Below, piece by piece: positions 43,299 through 53,541 of a stretch of 64,000 nucleotides of DNA (positions within the stretch are counted from its first letter, which is position 1; the number at the start of each line of letters is the position of its first letter). Below the pieces are notes generated by a model. That model ran no database searches, had not been told where the DNA came from, and saw nothing but the letters and a program-made list of their open reading frames with translations. Made by a program: the position numbers and the translations under genes. The stretch comes from Apoderus coryli (lineage: Eukaryota; Arthropoda; Insecta; Coleoptera; Attelabidae): contig OU452211.1 of NCBI GenBank assembly GCA_911728435.2, positions 12,878,428 through 12,942,427 on the forward strand, given 5' to 3'.

Positions 43299-46128
43299 AT
43301 AAAGAGTCTCAGTCTCAGTTTTAGGCTTAGACCTCTATTGCACAAAACTCTTTTCATGCTATTGAAATTGGACCTTGCTATTTCTATGCGTGCTTTTATT
43401 TCTTTCGAGTAGTAGTTATTACAAGTAACTGGTGTTCCAAGATAAGTATACTTCTCTACCTGTTAGATGGGTTCACCTTTGACGATTATCTGTTCGTTGT
43501 TAGTCTGGGCCTTCTTTGTTATTTTCATGAACTTTGTTTTGTTTACGTTGAGTGTAAGGCCGTATTCTTCGCTATATCGAACAAGTTTGTCCATGATTCT
43601 TTGTAGATCTTCCAGGTTTTCCGTTAAAATTACGGTATCATCAGCGTATCTTAGAACAACTATAGGCACTCCATTTACTTTTATTCCTGCACTGTCATTT
43701 TCCATTGCCCTTTTTAGAATCTCTTCAGAGTAGGCATTAAACAAAATAGGTGACAGAACACAACCTTGACGTACACCTCTCTTTATTGAGATGGTGCCAG
43801 AATTTTGTTGATCTACTTTGACGATGGCATTTTGGTTGTAATAGAGATTTGAGATGATTTGCAGGTCTTGGTGGTCTAGGTTTTTACATTGTAATATTTC
43901 CATCAACTGGTCGTGGCGGACCCTGTCAAACGCCTTATTATAGTCGATGAAGCAGGCATATACGTCCTGATTAACATCTAGGCATCGCTGCACTATTACG
44001 TTGAATGCGAATAGTGCTTCTCTTGTACCTAATCCTTTGCGAAAGCCAAACTGACTGTCACTTATATCCAGATCGAGTTTCTGGTGGATGCGGTTGAGTA
44101 TAATTTTTAACAGTAGTTTCAAAGTGTGGGACATGAGGCTTATGGTACGGTGGTCACTGCACTCTTTTGCACCCGATTTTTTCGGTAAACATATGAAGAC
44201 TGATGAGAGCCATTCCTTTGGTAGTTTTCCAGACTCATAGACGTTGTTCAAGAGTCTCACCACGACATCCATATCTTGATCACTTATGATCTTAAGAATG
44301 TCTATAGGAATTCCGTCGGGGCCAGGAGCTTTACCGTTGCTCATATTGTTTAGTGTGTGGGTGACTTCGTCCTTCGTGATTTCGGGACCTGTGTCTTCCA
44401 GTCCTACCCTAGCTACGGATGTGATATTTCTCACATCGTCGAAAAGGTCTTTTATATATTCCTGCCATCTCTTCAGTTTGTCTTCTGTGTTTGATAGTGT
44501 TTTCCCATTTTTATCTAAGAGGATTGTAGTAATCTTTCCTTTTCTGAGACCTGCCAATTCTTTTATCTTCTTATGTAGGTTATACAAGTCAAATCTGCGT
44601 TGTAGCTCTTCTATTTCCTTGCATTTTTCTTCATAGAAACGTTCTTTTGCTACCCTTATTTTTGTTCTTATCTTTTTCTGGGTCTCCCTATATCTTGTTT
44701 CGTTGTTCTTGTATTTCCTTCGTTGGTCCATCAGAAATAAAATTTCCTGAGTAATCCATTCTTTATTTATCTTTTTAGAAGGTGCTAGTAACTCTTGGCA
44801 GGGGGAAAGAATGCAGGTTTTGAGGGATTCCCATTGATTGTCAATATCTTCGGATTCAGGGTCAACTTTCGCAAGGTTGGAATGTATTGCTTGTTGGACA
44901 CCTTCTTTAATGGTCTCCTCTTTAATTTTCTTCGTGTCTAACCTTGCAGTGCCACGCGGCTTTCTAGTTCGCTTAAGATTTACTTGGACGCAGGAAATTA
45001 GCGGATTATGGTCTGACCCAAAATCCGCACCGGGATATGCTTTAACCGATTTGAGCGCATTTCGATACCTTTCTTTAATGAGAATGTAATCTATTTGATT
45101 TCGGACTATCGCCCCATTGTGTCCATCTGCTGGGGATTTCCAAGTGTATAGTCTTCTCTTGGGTAGCTTAAAAAAGGTATTTGTCACAACAAAGTTATTT
45201 TCTTGACAAAATTGTACAAGGCGATCACCTCGCTCATTACGATCTCCCAGTCCAAATCTACCTACCAGGTTTTGTACCGTCCCGCTCCCAACCTTTGCAT
45301 TAAAGTCGCCCATTATTATGGTGATGTCCCTGGACTTCGTGGCGCCCAATGCTCTATCAATGTCTTCATAGAATGCCTCTACTTCATCATCTGTTCCTTT
45401 GGTGGTTGGCGCATATACTTGGATCAAGTTTAGTTTTGAGTGTGAGGTTTTGAGTGTTAGCATCATTACCCTATCAGAGATCGGTAAAAACGTCTCAACA
45501 GCACAATCAGATTCCTGGTCTAATATGATGGCAACACCATACTTGTGCTTGCCATCTTGGTTTCCAGAGAAATACATTGTCTTTTTATTGATTGTGTGTT
45601 TGCCTGAGCCCGACCATCTGGCTTCCGAAACTCCCAAGATGTTTACCTTTAATCTGTCCATTTCTTGGATTGTGTTCTCTAGTTTTCCTGGTTGAAACAT
45701 TCCTTGAACGTTCCACGTACATAGGTTCATGGCTAACCCGGGGATTCTTAGCACCCTCTGACCATCTAAGGTCTGCCGGGGACTGAGGGCCGTTTTTTGG
45801 TTGTGCTTAGCCATGTTGATTGTACTAGGAAAAGATTTTAATGCGGTAGTTTTCCGTTGCTTTCCGCATCGCAGTATTAAAGCCATTAAGACAGTCCTTG
45901 TCGCGCCTTTAATTGTGTTACATGGTGCCGTTTTCCTTTCTATATCTAGAAATACGCCGACCATTTACTTTTAATGTTGCTGCTGCCCAACACTACTTTT
46001 CTCGCCATATCTGGCTACCCTCACTTAGTGTAGCCTGCAAGTCGATGCAGTTACCAGGGTATGGCACGTGGAGCCATAAGTGAGAGCTGGCTGCCCTGTG
46101 AGGACCAGTTGTCTAAAACCAACTCCAG
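43299..46128 (-). mobile_element. RTE-type non-LTR retrotransposon, nearly full ORF
   Basis: A minus-strand insertion inside LINE fragment C. The 5' leader is about 46128-45965, the ORF 45964-43463, and a C-terminal tail after one in-frame TAA runs to about 43307. The 3' end, including the rest of the thumb region and the 3' UTR, is missing, which is unusual because LINEs normally lose their 5' end. This suggests a later deletion at the junction. Confidence 0.8.
43463..45964 (-). CDS. RTE-type endonuclease/reverse transcriptase, 833 codons
   Basis: One uninterrupted frame. The apurinic endonuclease is at about residues 75-330: MNLCTWNVQGMFQPGKLENT, ILGVSEARWSGSGKH, LNLIQVYAPTT, ITIIMGDFNAKVG (catalytic D-N) and GSDHNPLI (catalytic S-D-H). 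The reverse transcriptase lies at about 520-820: NGKAPGPDGIPIDILK, SQFGFRKGLGTREALFAFNV, CFIDYNKAFDRVRH (block A), GVRQGCVLSPILFN (block B), and VLRYADDTVIL (block C, Y-A-D-D). All key residues are present. The frame ends at TAA after IIVKGEPI but continues in the same frame as QVEKYTYLGTPVTCNNYYSK, so a single stop truncates the thumb. The copy is therefore young. The precise start is uncertain, and a later Met before HNQKTALSPRQ is equally plausible. Confidence 0.9.
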   Translation of the reverse strand: MVGVFLDIERKTAPCNTIKGATRTVLMALILRCGKQRKTTALKSFPSTINMAKHNQKTALSPRQTLDGQRVLRIPGLAMNLCTWNVQGMFQPGKLENTIQEMDRLKVNILGVSEARWSGSGKHTINKKTMYFSGNQDGKHKYGVAIILDQESDCAVETFLPISDRVMMLTLKTSHSKLNLIQVYAPTTKGTDDEVEAFYEDIDRALGATKSRDITIIMGDFNAKVGSGTVQNLVGRFGLGDRNERGDRLVQFCQENNFVVTNTFFKLPKRRLYTWKSPADGHNGAIVRNQIDYILIKERYRNALKSVKAYPGADFGSDHNPLISCVQVNLKRTRKPRGTARLDTKKIKEETIKEGVQQAIHSNLAKVDPESEDIDNQWESLKTCILSPCQELLAPSKKINKEWITQEILFLMDQRRKYKNNETRYRETQKKIRTKIRVAKERFYEEKCKEIEELQRRFDLYNLHKKIKELAGLRKGKITTILLDKNGKTLSNTEDKLKRWQEYIKDLFDDVRNITSVARVGLEDTGPEITKDEVTHTLNNMSNGKAPGPDGIPIDILKIISDQDMDVVVRLLNNVYESGKLPKEWLSSVFICLPKKSGAKECSDHRTISLMSHTLKLLLKIILNRIHQKLDLDISDSQFGFRKGLGTREALFAFNVIVQRCLDVNQDVYACFIDYNKAFDRVRHDQLMEILQCKNLDHQDLQIISNLYYNQNAIVKVDQQNSGTISIKRGVRQGCVLSPILFNAYSEEILKRAMENDSAGIKVNGVPIVVLRYADDTVILTENLEDLQRIMDKLVRYSEEYGLTLNVNKTKFMKITKKAQTNNEQIIVKGEPI

Positions 46129-46139
46129 TCTATGACTCT

Positions 46140-46610
46140 CGATGCGACTGTCTCAGACAAAAGGTACTACCTCTACAACGCAACCCTTACACCCTGATGA
46201 TATTCAGCATCGTATAAAATGGGCAAGCGCATGTTTTGGCCGACTGAGAACGAAAGTCTTAGATAATCATAACATCGACGTTCGAACAAAGATGCGAGTG
46301 TATCATGCTATTGTAAAGAAAACAAAATTTTAGTTTAGGATAGGCTATAATCTTAATCAGTGGGATACAAAGGGCTCTAGTTACGAAGTGAGATTGCTGT
46401 ATTGCAATATGGTGAAACGCAACCCTAAAGAAAATATCCAATCGGTATCCTGAAGTGTTCAGAAGAAAGAAAACAAAAACTATATTTAAAATTAAAGACA
46501 AAAGAAGAGAAGAGAAAAAGTTTGGGAAATATTTGGGTATAATCATTGATGAACGCCTTAACTTCATAAATGCAAAACATTATTACACCTGGCATTATTC
46601 CTTGTATGTA
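46140..46610 (+). pseudogene. LINE fragment C, 3' part, plus a further LINE scrap
   Basis: DIQHRIKWASACFGRLRTKV and DVRTKMRVYHAIV are the C-terminal thumb of LINE fragment C, resuming after the RTE insertion. From 46340, RYPEVFRRKKTKTIFKI-like frames and EKKFGKYLGIIIDERLNF are another reverse transcriptase C-terminal scrap. Confidence 0.6.
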
Positions 46611-46778
46611 CCAGTGTTACTTATAGAAACACTTGATAAGAATTTCTATGATTTATTTAACATTTAAACTATAAAGAACTTATTTTACATAAAAATTATT
46701 ACGAATGAAATGATTAACAAATTTGAATTGACAATGTCAGGTAGCCATCTTGGATGACGCTAATATCACAGCATTAAT
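46611..46778. other. Short AT-rich spacer
   Basis: Nothing recognised. Confidence 0.3.
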
Positions 46779-47873
46779 AAGTACAGCATTCCGACTCCAC
46801 GTTCGCACTTTGAAAAAAACTGTGACGTAAGATGCCGCCATTTTGGGTTACAAGTCAGGTTCTGACTAAGAATAATTATAGTTTTTGGTTTCTAACCACA
46901 GTACTGTATTTTTATTTTTGTAAAAATATTTAAGTACATAATAATATCGCTGTCAATTTCAGAAATATTTGTGGTGTGTCATAGTGATTGAAAACAACCT
47001 TGAGTGGTGTTATCAGTTAAATGTTGACATGATTGGGTGATTTTTAATAATAATAATAATAAATTTTGGAAAAAGTTATTGTCAAAAAAAAATTAAGATT
47101 GTCAGATTTTTGATTAGTTTTCAATTTCTATATTATATTGGTCAGTTAAAATCGTTTCAGTTTTGTATTTAGTTTGTTATTTTTCTTTATTAATAAATCG
47201 CGTTTATTTCAATTTTGGTGGTTTATTATGAATATCGTTGTAGTAAGTTAAACGGGTAGTTTAATTCACAAATTACAACAACAGCAACTTTAAAGGCAAA
47301 TTTTGGCAAAGACTTCTTGAAACTTTATAATGATATTGTCAATAAAATAACAACTAGCCACGCGACAACTTGTGTTTATGTTTCACTTGTATTTAGTTTA
47401 AAAACATATTAGATACTGTCATTTCGTAATATAAATTTTACGGTTATACAAATAGTTGTTATAAACGTAAAATTATCTAGTATTTATCTTAATTTTTACT
47501 TATTACTCACCTAACAGGATCTTTGGGGAAGCGAAAAAAATGTTTAGGGCAAGTGTACCGCTTATTGGGACAACATTTTGCAACACACACATGTCCTCCG
47601 TGATTATTCATTGTATGAATCCCAAGACACGTTAATAAAAATAAAATCCTTTTAATTCTCACGAACACTATACCAAAAACACAAAACACAGATTTAGATT
47701 TAAACACAATATTTATTTATCTCGTACACGCCGACAATGAACTATATATTGAAGACAGGAGTGAACTGTATCTATCTACGTCTATGCGATTATTTTGACG
47801 TTGTAACCCATAATGGCGGCATGCGCGACGATATGCGCAGGACGGCTTGCAAACGTGAAAGTCAGAATACTGT
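46779..47873 (-). mobile_element. Internally deleted P-element-like transposon with THAP exon
   Basis: The left end reads ACAGCATTCCGACTCCACG...ATGCCGCCATTTTGGGTTAC. The right end on the minus strand reads ACAGTATTCTGACTTTCACG...ATGCCGCCATTATGGGTTAC. These are imperfect inverted repeats of about 75-80 bp. Inside, on the minus strand, only the first exon of a THAP-domain protein remains. No intact 8-bp duplication was verified. It sits in an XDH intron. Confidence 0.6.
47521..47611 (-). CDS. THAP zinc-finger first exon of a P-like transposase
   Basis: ATG at 47611 opens 30 codons and two bases before the donor GTGAGT. The peptide has HVCVAKCCPNKRYTCPKHFF followed by RFPKDPVR. This is the start of a C2CH THAP finger (C...C...N...FFRFPKDP.R), the DNA-binding domain of P-element-like transposases and their host derivatives. 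The remaining exons are not found within the inverted repeats, so the gene is a remnant. Confidence 0.65.
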
Positions 47874-48702
47874 ATTATTTATTATACTGTGCTAATATGT
47901 CACAAATCTTATGTACCTACAGCATATAAACGATGCGTAATTATTTAGGAATATAGTTCACAGGAGCTGGGCTCTGGCGCCAACAACCAGCTTATTATAA
48001 CATAATCGACAAAACTCAGAGAACATAACGCTTGGAATATGCGCAGAACAATATCATAAGACACTTTTCTTGTAATCATAAGGGTAGTGTAGATGAAGAT
48101 CATAATCTATTGAACACTAAAACTTAGGAAGAGAGAAATAAGTACTACATGAAGATCGGAGACAAAATGACAGACAGCCAACCGATAAATAAAGGTTTTG
48201 ATATTATTTACACATACAAATTGATAATTTTTGTTTACACCCTTGAAATTCAACAGCAAGACTTTCAGTTTAATACTTCAAGTTTTAATGATAAAAAATA
48301 TCGACCATAATTCTAATGAAAATGTAGACTGCAATGTCATTTTCAACGAAGCAGTAATTCACAGGTTTTAATAATAATTTACGTGTGATAATATATTTAA
48401 AAATTTACTGGGTTATAGAAAAGTGTTTTTAGTATTTAATAATTCTTGACAACAACGCTAAATTGTGATATCTACATGATTAAATAATTTGAAAAGCGGG
48501 TAATCAAAAACATGTACTGAGAATAGTTGAAAGTTAGTTTTTAGATTTGACATTTTCATTTTGTAGAAACAGAAAACTAGCAATAGAGAAGTATACTAAT
48601 TTGCAATGGGTTTGAAGGAAGACCTAGAAACATTTCCAATCATTGTGCACAAACTTTTTTTAAATTCAAATAGTTGTATATTTTCCTTAATAAGCTCTAC
48701 AG
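47874..48702. other. XDH intron segment, nothing recognised
   Basis: AT-rich, short chance frames only. It ends at the XDH acceptor CTCTACAG. Confidence 0.4.
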
Positions 48703-48799
48703 TAAGGTTATGTGGCACAAAATTGGGATGTGGCGAAGGTGGTTGTGGAGCCTGTACTGTAATGGTATCCAAATTTGATAGACAACAAAGAAGAGAAAT
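48703..48799 (+). CDS. Xanthine dehydrogenase, exon with the first [2Fe-2S] cysteines
   Basis: After AG at 48701-48702 the exon encodes, with C from the previous exon, [20 protein letters not shown] and [12 protein letters not shown] plus AT. This is the plant-ferredoxin-type cluster motif with three of its four cysteines (C-x4-C-x2-C), which holds one of the two iron-sulfur clusters of xanthine dehydrogenase. The fourth is in the next exon. The donor is GTATCC. The AT joined with A of the next exon gives Ile. 97 nt. Confidence 0.93.
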
Positions 48800-49275
48800 G
48801 TATCCCTTTGTAACTAGTTTTCTAAAAATAGATCTACAGAATTCATTCAAATCAATTAAATTTATTTATTTCTACTTTTTGTAATATTACAATGTCCTAT
48901 TAAAATATACAGGGTGTTAGTAACTAAGTGCGACAAACTTCAGGAGGTTATTCTGCATGAAAAAATAATAACAGTTTGCTATATAACTTAAAAGCTGAAG
49001 ATTTATTCATTGCTTTGAAACCGGTGGAGATATGCAAATGAAATTTAGTGGGTTTTAAGAGGTAGTTATTGCGCATTTTTTGACATGCAATTAAGAATTT
49101 TATGTTCATCAGTGGCGCGCATACGGGTGAAGAAAAAAAAATGTTACGGCAATTAGAATTTTTCAAATTAAAAATCATTTTGGAATTCCTCGTTTAATTT
49201 GTGATAAAAAATTTCTCTTGCTTTTTTATCGCAGGGGGCATTTGTGCAACAAAATAAAACATCTCGCGGCGACGC

Positions 49276-49304
49276 TAGTAGGCTAGTGTCAACATTCTGT
49301 TATA
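49276..49304 (+). repeat. 29-bp direct repeat, left copy
   Basis: A 29-base sequence beginning TAGTAGGCTAGTG and ending TTCTGTTATA. It is repeated perfectly at 50685-50713 on the other side of the CACTG element. Confidence 0.9.
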
Positions 49305-50684
49305 CACTGTTAAAACATAATAGTAAATTTACGTAAAATATAACTGTAATTTTTATTCAACCATTCCCTCACGTAATTTTCCACCTTGACTGTACAACTA
49401 CAATATTAGTCGAAATATTACAATTTAAAATTACGCCACATTTAGTGTAAAAATACAATATTATGGCAAAATTACAAATTAAACTTACACTTAATTTGGT
49501 GTACAATTCCACAATATCGTAAAATTACAAATGAAAATTACGCTGCATCTCATGTAAAAATACACTTATAAGACTAAAATTACAACATAAAAGTACGCTT
49601 AGTTACGTGTGCTTTTACACAATCGGTGTCTAAATAATACCAATATTTTAACGTATTTTTGCGGTAAGGCCCGGAAATGTACAATGCTCGTAAAACAATA
49701 GTGGAATTTACTTAAAATTTACAGTGTTCTTACATAAAAAATGGGGGGAAAATACCATTTTTGCACAGTAAGAAGTTAATTATACGTAATTTTTTTGTAC
49801 TTTCATGAATATTTATGTGAATTTACTGAAACTTTACCTGAATATTTCATTATGCTTACCGTATTTGTACAACATTTTTGGGTGATCTATGTACCCAGAT
49901 ACTTTCTGTAGACTTGAAAAATTATCCATACTGGAATGGAGTCATATGTTTTGTGTGTGAAATGAAAGTCAACACCACGAAATAAATTTAATAATCGCTC
50001 TATGCGTCAATAGTAAAACCAGACATGTTTCAAGGCTCCAAGCCTCATAATCAATGGTTATTACAACATAAATTATTATATGATTGTTGTGGCGGAAGAT
50101 GATTAACGTCCATTTATGGGAGTTTTCACCACTTTTTAAACCAAATGTAAACTGGAAAAAGTAAAGAAAAATTAAAAACAACTTTTTAAGTTTTATATAA
50201 AAACGACTGCAGCCTAAAAAATATTTCTCCTTTTAGGTTACAGTGGTTTTCACAACTTAAAAATATTTCTTTACTTTCCCAGTTTATATTTGGTTTAAAG
50301 ATTGGCGAAAAACTCAATAAATCTGCATTGTTTGTTTGATAACGCTGAATTGTAAAGGGTAAATAGCTGCTGTATATACTCGCATGCCTGTTGCGCTTGC
50401 GCTGTAAGTGTCGCAAAATTACTAGGAGCCACGGAATAGTACTAAAAGTAATGTGTAGATTTGCAGGGAAAACGAAAATTTTCGATACGATTTGAATACA
50501 CACAAATTATATCGTGAAAACACATTTCGGTTATGCGTTTTTACGATATTACTAAGGAAAAATACGTGATCTGGGTAAATTATCGGCAATATTCGCGAAT
50601 ATTTAAGATTTACCTAATATTACATAAAAAAACATGTATGTGTTCCACAAACCTTACGTATTTCTCACCCAATTTTTAACAGTG
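49305..50684. mobile_element. CACTG-ended CMC-like non-autonomous element
   Basis: Ends CACTGTTAAAA and the complement TTTTAACAGTG, with TA on both sides. The subterminal parts are full of short motifs such as AAATTACAA, AATTACG and TACACTTA in both orientations, typical of transposase-binding subterminal repeats. No coding sequence is recognised in 1.38 kb. Confidence 0.65.
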
Positions 50685-50713
50685 TAGTAGGCTAGTGTCA
50701 ACATTCTGTTATA
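50685..50713 (+). repeat. 29-bp direct repeat, right copy
   Basis: Perfect second copy of 49276-49304. Far longer than the 2-3 bp duplication expected of a CMC element. Confidence 0.9.
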
Positions 50714-51150
50714 ATAATAATAATAATAATATATTTATTTAGTCTTAATCGTACAAAGTACATAGACACGTCTACATTATACTACAATACAATCCATAAA
50801 TAAATAAAATACATCACGAATATAATATACAAGTTACATATAAATGACAAACAGCGGGACGGCAACAATTAGACATTCTAAAGAAACGATAAAAATAGGC
50901 ATTGAAATATAAATTATGTCAAACATTATAAACTAAGTAATTATAGCAGGCACTAACAATATACATACACAACAAAGGACTAATGGCTGACGCAATATTC
51001 CGCAAACTCCTGCAGCGTATAGAAGACACCCGTCACCAAGAACTCTTTCAGTTCTTTTTTGAATTTTCGCTGTGGAGAACAATCTTTTATATCATCTGGT
51101 AGCATATTGAAATAGTATATTCCGGAGTAGTGGGGCGATTTCTGTTAAAT
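50714..51150 (-). mobile_element. Non-LTR retroelement 3' end with (TTA)n tail
   Basis: Begins at a (TAA)6-like tract (minus-strand (TTA)n tail). It continues into a moderately GC-rich block (GACGCAATATTCCGCAAACT, CCGGAGTAGTGGGG) characteristic of LINE 3' ends. No intact coding. Confidence 0.45.
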
Positions 51151-52009
51151 ACGAATATTTCAACGAAAAGTCAAATTAGCGTTTCTTTATTATCAGTGTT
51201 ATTTTCTGTTATTGTTTTGGTTTAATGTTTATTGTATTATATAGTTCTTGAAAATGTATTAAAGAATTGAAAAATATAGGGTAAGATGTTTTATTTTTTT
51301 GCACAAAGACGATGCCCCCTACGATAAAAAAGCAAGAGAGATTTTTTATCACAAATCGAACGAGGAATTGCAAAATGATTTCTTATTTGAAAAATTCCAG
51401 TGGCGTAGCATTTTTTTCTTTAAAAATATTGAGATCATTACCCGTATGCGCGCCACTGATGAACATAAAATTCTTAATAATTGCTTGCCAAAAAATGCCC
51501 AAGAACTACCGCTTAAAACTCACTAAATTTCATTTGCATATCTCCACCGATTTCCGAGCAATCAATAAATCTTCAGTTTTTAAGAAAAACTTTAACACCC
51601 CGTATCTCAGAAAACGAAGCATTTGCGCAGATATGTTTATATAGCAAATTGTCATTATTTTTTCTTGCAGAAATACCCCCTGAAGTTTGTCGTACTTACT
51701 AACACCCTGTATATAGGTAGGTACATATTAAGAGGTCAATCAATAAGTAAGTCCGCGGGATCAGTAAGAAGAAAACTAAATTTTGCCAAAACTCGATCAG
51801 AGTTCGGATTTTATGGTTTTTGTGTGTAAGTAATACGTTGGTTTATAGTCAAGATCCATTTACTGCTACAGTGACAGGATGTTATTTGGAGCAAGTTGGA
51901 CTAGAGTCTGTGAGGATGGGTACAATATGGTAATATGTAATAAAACTTCTTAGTATGTAGTGGTTCCGTATATGTACCACGAATAGCATTCTAATGGGCT
52001 TTGCTCATT

Positions 52010-52480
52010 TGCTTTCAATTCCTTCGGGTAGGAACTGACGGCTTATCCCCATACTGCTGCATACGCTTTGATGAAGAGTATAGCTTGCTTCGCAGTGAGA
52101 TTTTGATTCTTGTGCAGAGCAACGAAAGTAGCGCGCTTATTCGGTTCCGGCTGTCATGTCGATGTGTTCTTGGGTCGTTGGGCTTTCGTCCAAATTTACG
52201 CCAAGATACTCTGCCTTGTCCTGCCATTGACCCTCTTTTCCACATTCTTCATTTCTGTTTTTTCCATGAATTCTCAAATCAGTTTTTTTCTCGGCTTTTA
52301 ATATCATACGCCAAGTAAGGCACTTCCTGTCGGATCTTCTATATCTATTATTGCGGTTCTGTATTTAAGTCCATGTTTTTTGACATATTCATGTTTTTCC
52401 GAAACATAAGTTACTGAAACATCTCCATTGATAAATATTTGCCTCTTTGCAAAATTACCCGAAGAAATCTGAAGTTTTCT
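52010..52480 (-). pseudogene. LINE reverse transcriptase C-terminal scrap (minus strand)
   Basis: Minus-strand frames give QDKAEYLGVNLDE (compare the usual YLGV.LD block), QEHIDMTAGTE and, shifted, NRISALLSLLCTRIKISLRS. This is the thumb region of a jockey-type reverse transcriptase. It is heavily shifted and truncated. Confidence 0.5.
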
Positions 52481-52659
52481 TAATATCGTGTGTGTTTATT
52501 ACGGGTTCTTTAAAACCGTATTTTAATTTTAAATATCACTCTTTTATATATGATCTGATTAGATCAGTATATAAATAAAAAATCATTGGTTTATTATTGT
52601 AATTAGATATTACAACTTTCATTTAAGCATGAAATTTTACCTTAACTAAATTTTGACAG

Positions 52660-52790
52660 ACATATTCCTGTTAATGCTTGTCTAGCGCCATTATGTGCTA
52701 TGCATGGTTTAGCAGTGACCACAGTAGAAGGAATTGGATCAACAAAAACAAAATTACATCCTGTTCAAGAAAGAATAGCTAAAGCACATG
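52660..52790 (+). CDS. Xanthine dehydrogenase, exon completing the first cluster domain
   Basis: After the acceptor TTTTGACAG the exon encodes [44 protein letters not shown] and a split Gly. It includes the cysteine of 'PLC', the fourth ligand of the first cluster. The donor is GTATGT. 131 nt, phase 2 in and 1 out. The sequence is very conserved and intact. Confidence 0.95.
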
Positions 52791-53385
52791 GTATGTTTGT
52801 TAAGTATAAACATTTTTATTTGTTGAAGTAATACAGATTTAGATCTAATATCGTAATTAATTCGAAATTGAGTGCCCGCTATATTTTCATTTGAAGCCCA
52901 ATTTGTTCAGCAACATAGTAAACATTTTTCGATTCATAGCTATTATAGATAATATCTGTTTATTTTTATATTTGTTTTGTTTTTCTTGAACCTACCTATA
53001 TTCTTTGGGTTTCGGTTCGTTTATAATTAAAAACTTTTTTTTATTATATATTTTAAAACAACATTATGTCACAATTCTTACTGTCTACTTAAAATACAAC
53101 GTTTCGGCAACGTTTTTGCCTTCTAAAAATAAAATACGAAGGAGTCCAACATTAACCTACTTGTGTAGTAATGAAAACATCATAAATGGTGGTTTATATA
53201 CTTACAACAATTCACAAACATACTACCATCTTAAATTACAAAAAGGGACTAAAACATAACATATATTTACACATATTATAAAGTATAAGTAGACATTGAA
53301 ACATTAAATTTTTATTTTTCAAAACACGTATCAAAGACCAAAATTTATTTACCACTTATACTTCAACTTATAAAGTCCTCAAGAA
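52791..53385. other. XDH intron segment, nothing recognised
   Basis: AT-rich without a supported gene. Confidence 0.35.
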
Positions 53386-53541
53386 CGACCCAACTAATTT
53401 GTATCAGAGTAAAAATAATAAATTCATAAAAACATGGGAGGAAAAAGGCTACATATCTCCAAATACAGCTAAAAGTCTAAAAACATATAATGGATTACCA
53501 CCAAAGAAGAAGGCAACGAACCGAAACCCAAATACATAAAT
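53386..53541 (+). pseudogene. Penelope-like element scrap
   Basis: The peptide NDPTNLYQSKNNKFIKTWEE, KGYISPNTAKSLKTYNGLPP has the pattern that precedes the 'GLPKIHK' block of Penelope-like reverse transcriptases (a Q.KNN segment, a GYI helix, then LK.Y..LPP). It is short and followed by a stop. The assignment is by pattern only. Confidence 0.4.

Larger units (their letters stand above)
48908..51711. mobile_element. Mariner-type element, 2.8 kb, gutted and re-invaded
   Basis: Ends TACAGGGTGTTAGTAACTAAG and the complement ...CTTACTAACACCCTGTA, with TA on both sides. Arms of roughly 350-430 bp (48908-49262 and 51285-51711) are complementary through GATAAAAAAGCAAGAGA and GGGGGCAT. There is no transposase. 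The interior is a CACTG-ended element (49305-50684) and a retroelement tail (50714-51150). Same family as the MITE at 4143-4573. Confidence 0.75.

Noticed and set aside
45203..45786. Plus-strand open frames opposite the RTE ORF
   Set aside because: They are antisense shadows of a long, motif-rich minus-strand reading frame.
48596..48850. Minus-strand 84-codon frame over the XDH exon
   Set aside because: It is antisense to a highly conserved XDH exon and has no own motif.
50186..50503. Minus-strand 105-codon frame in the CACTG element
   Set aside because: No conserved pattern. The surrounding subterminal repeats and AT content explain the open frame.
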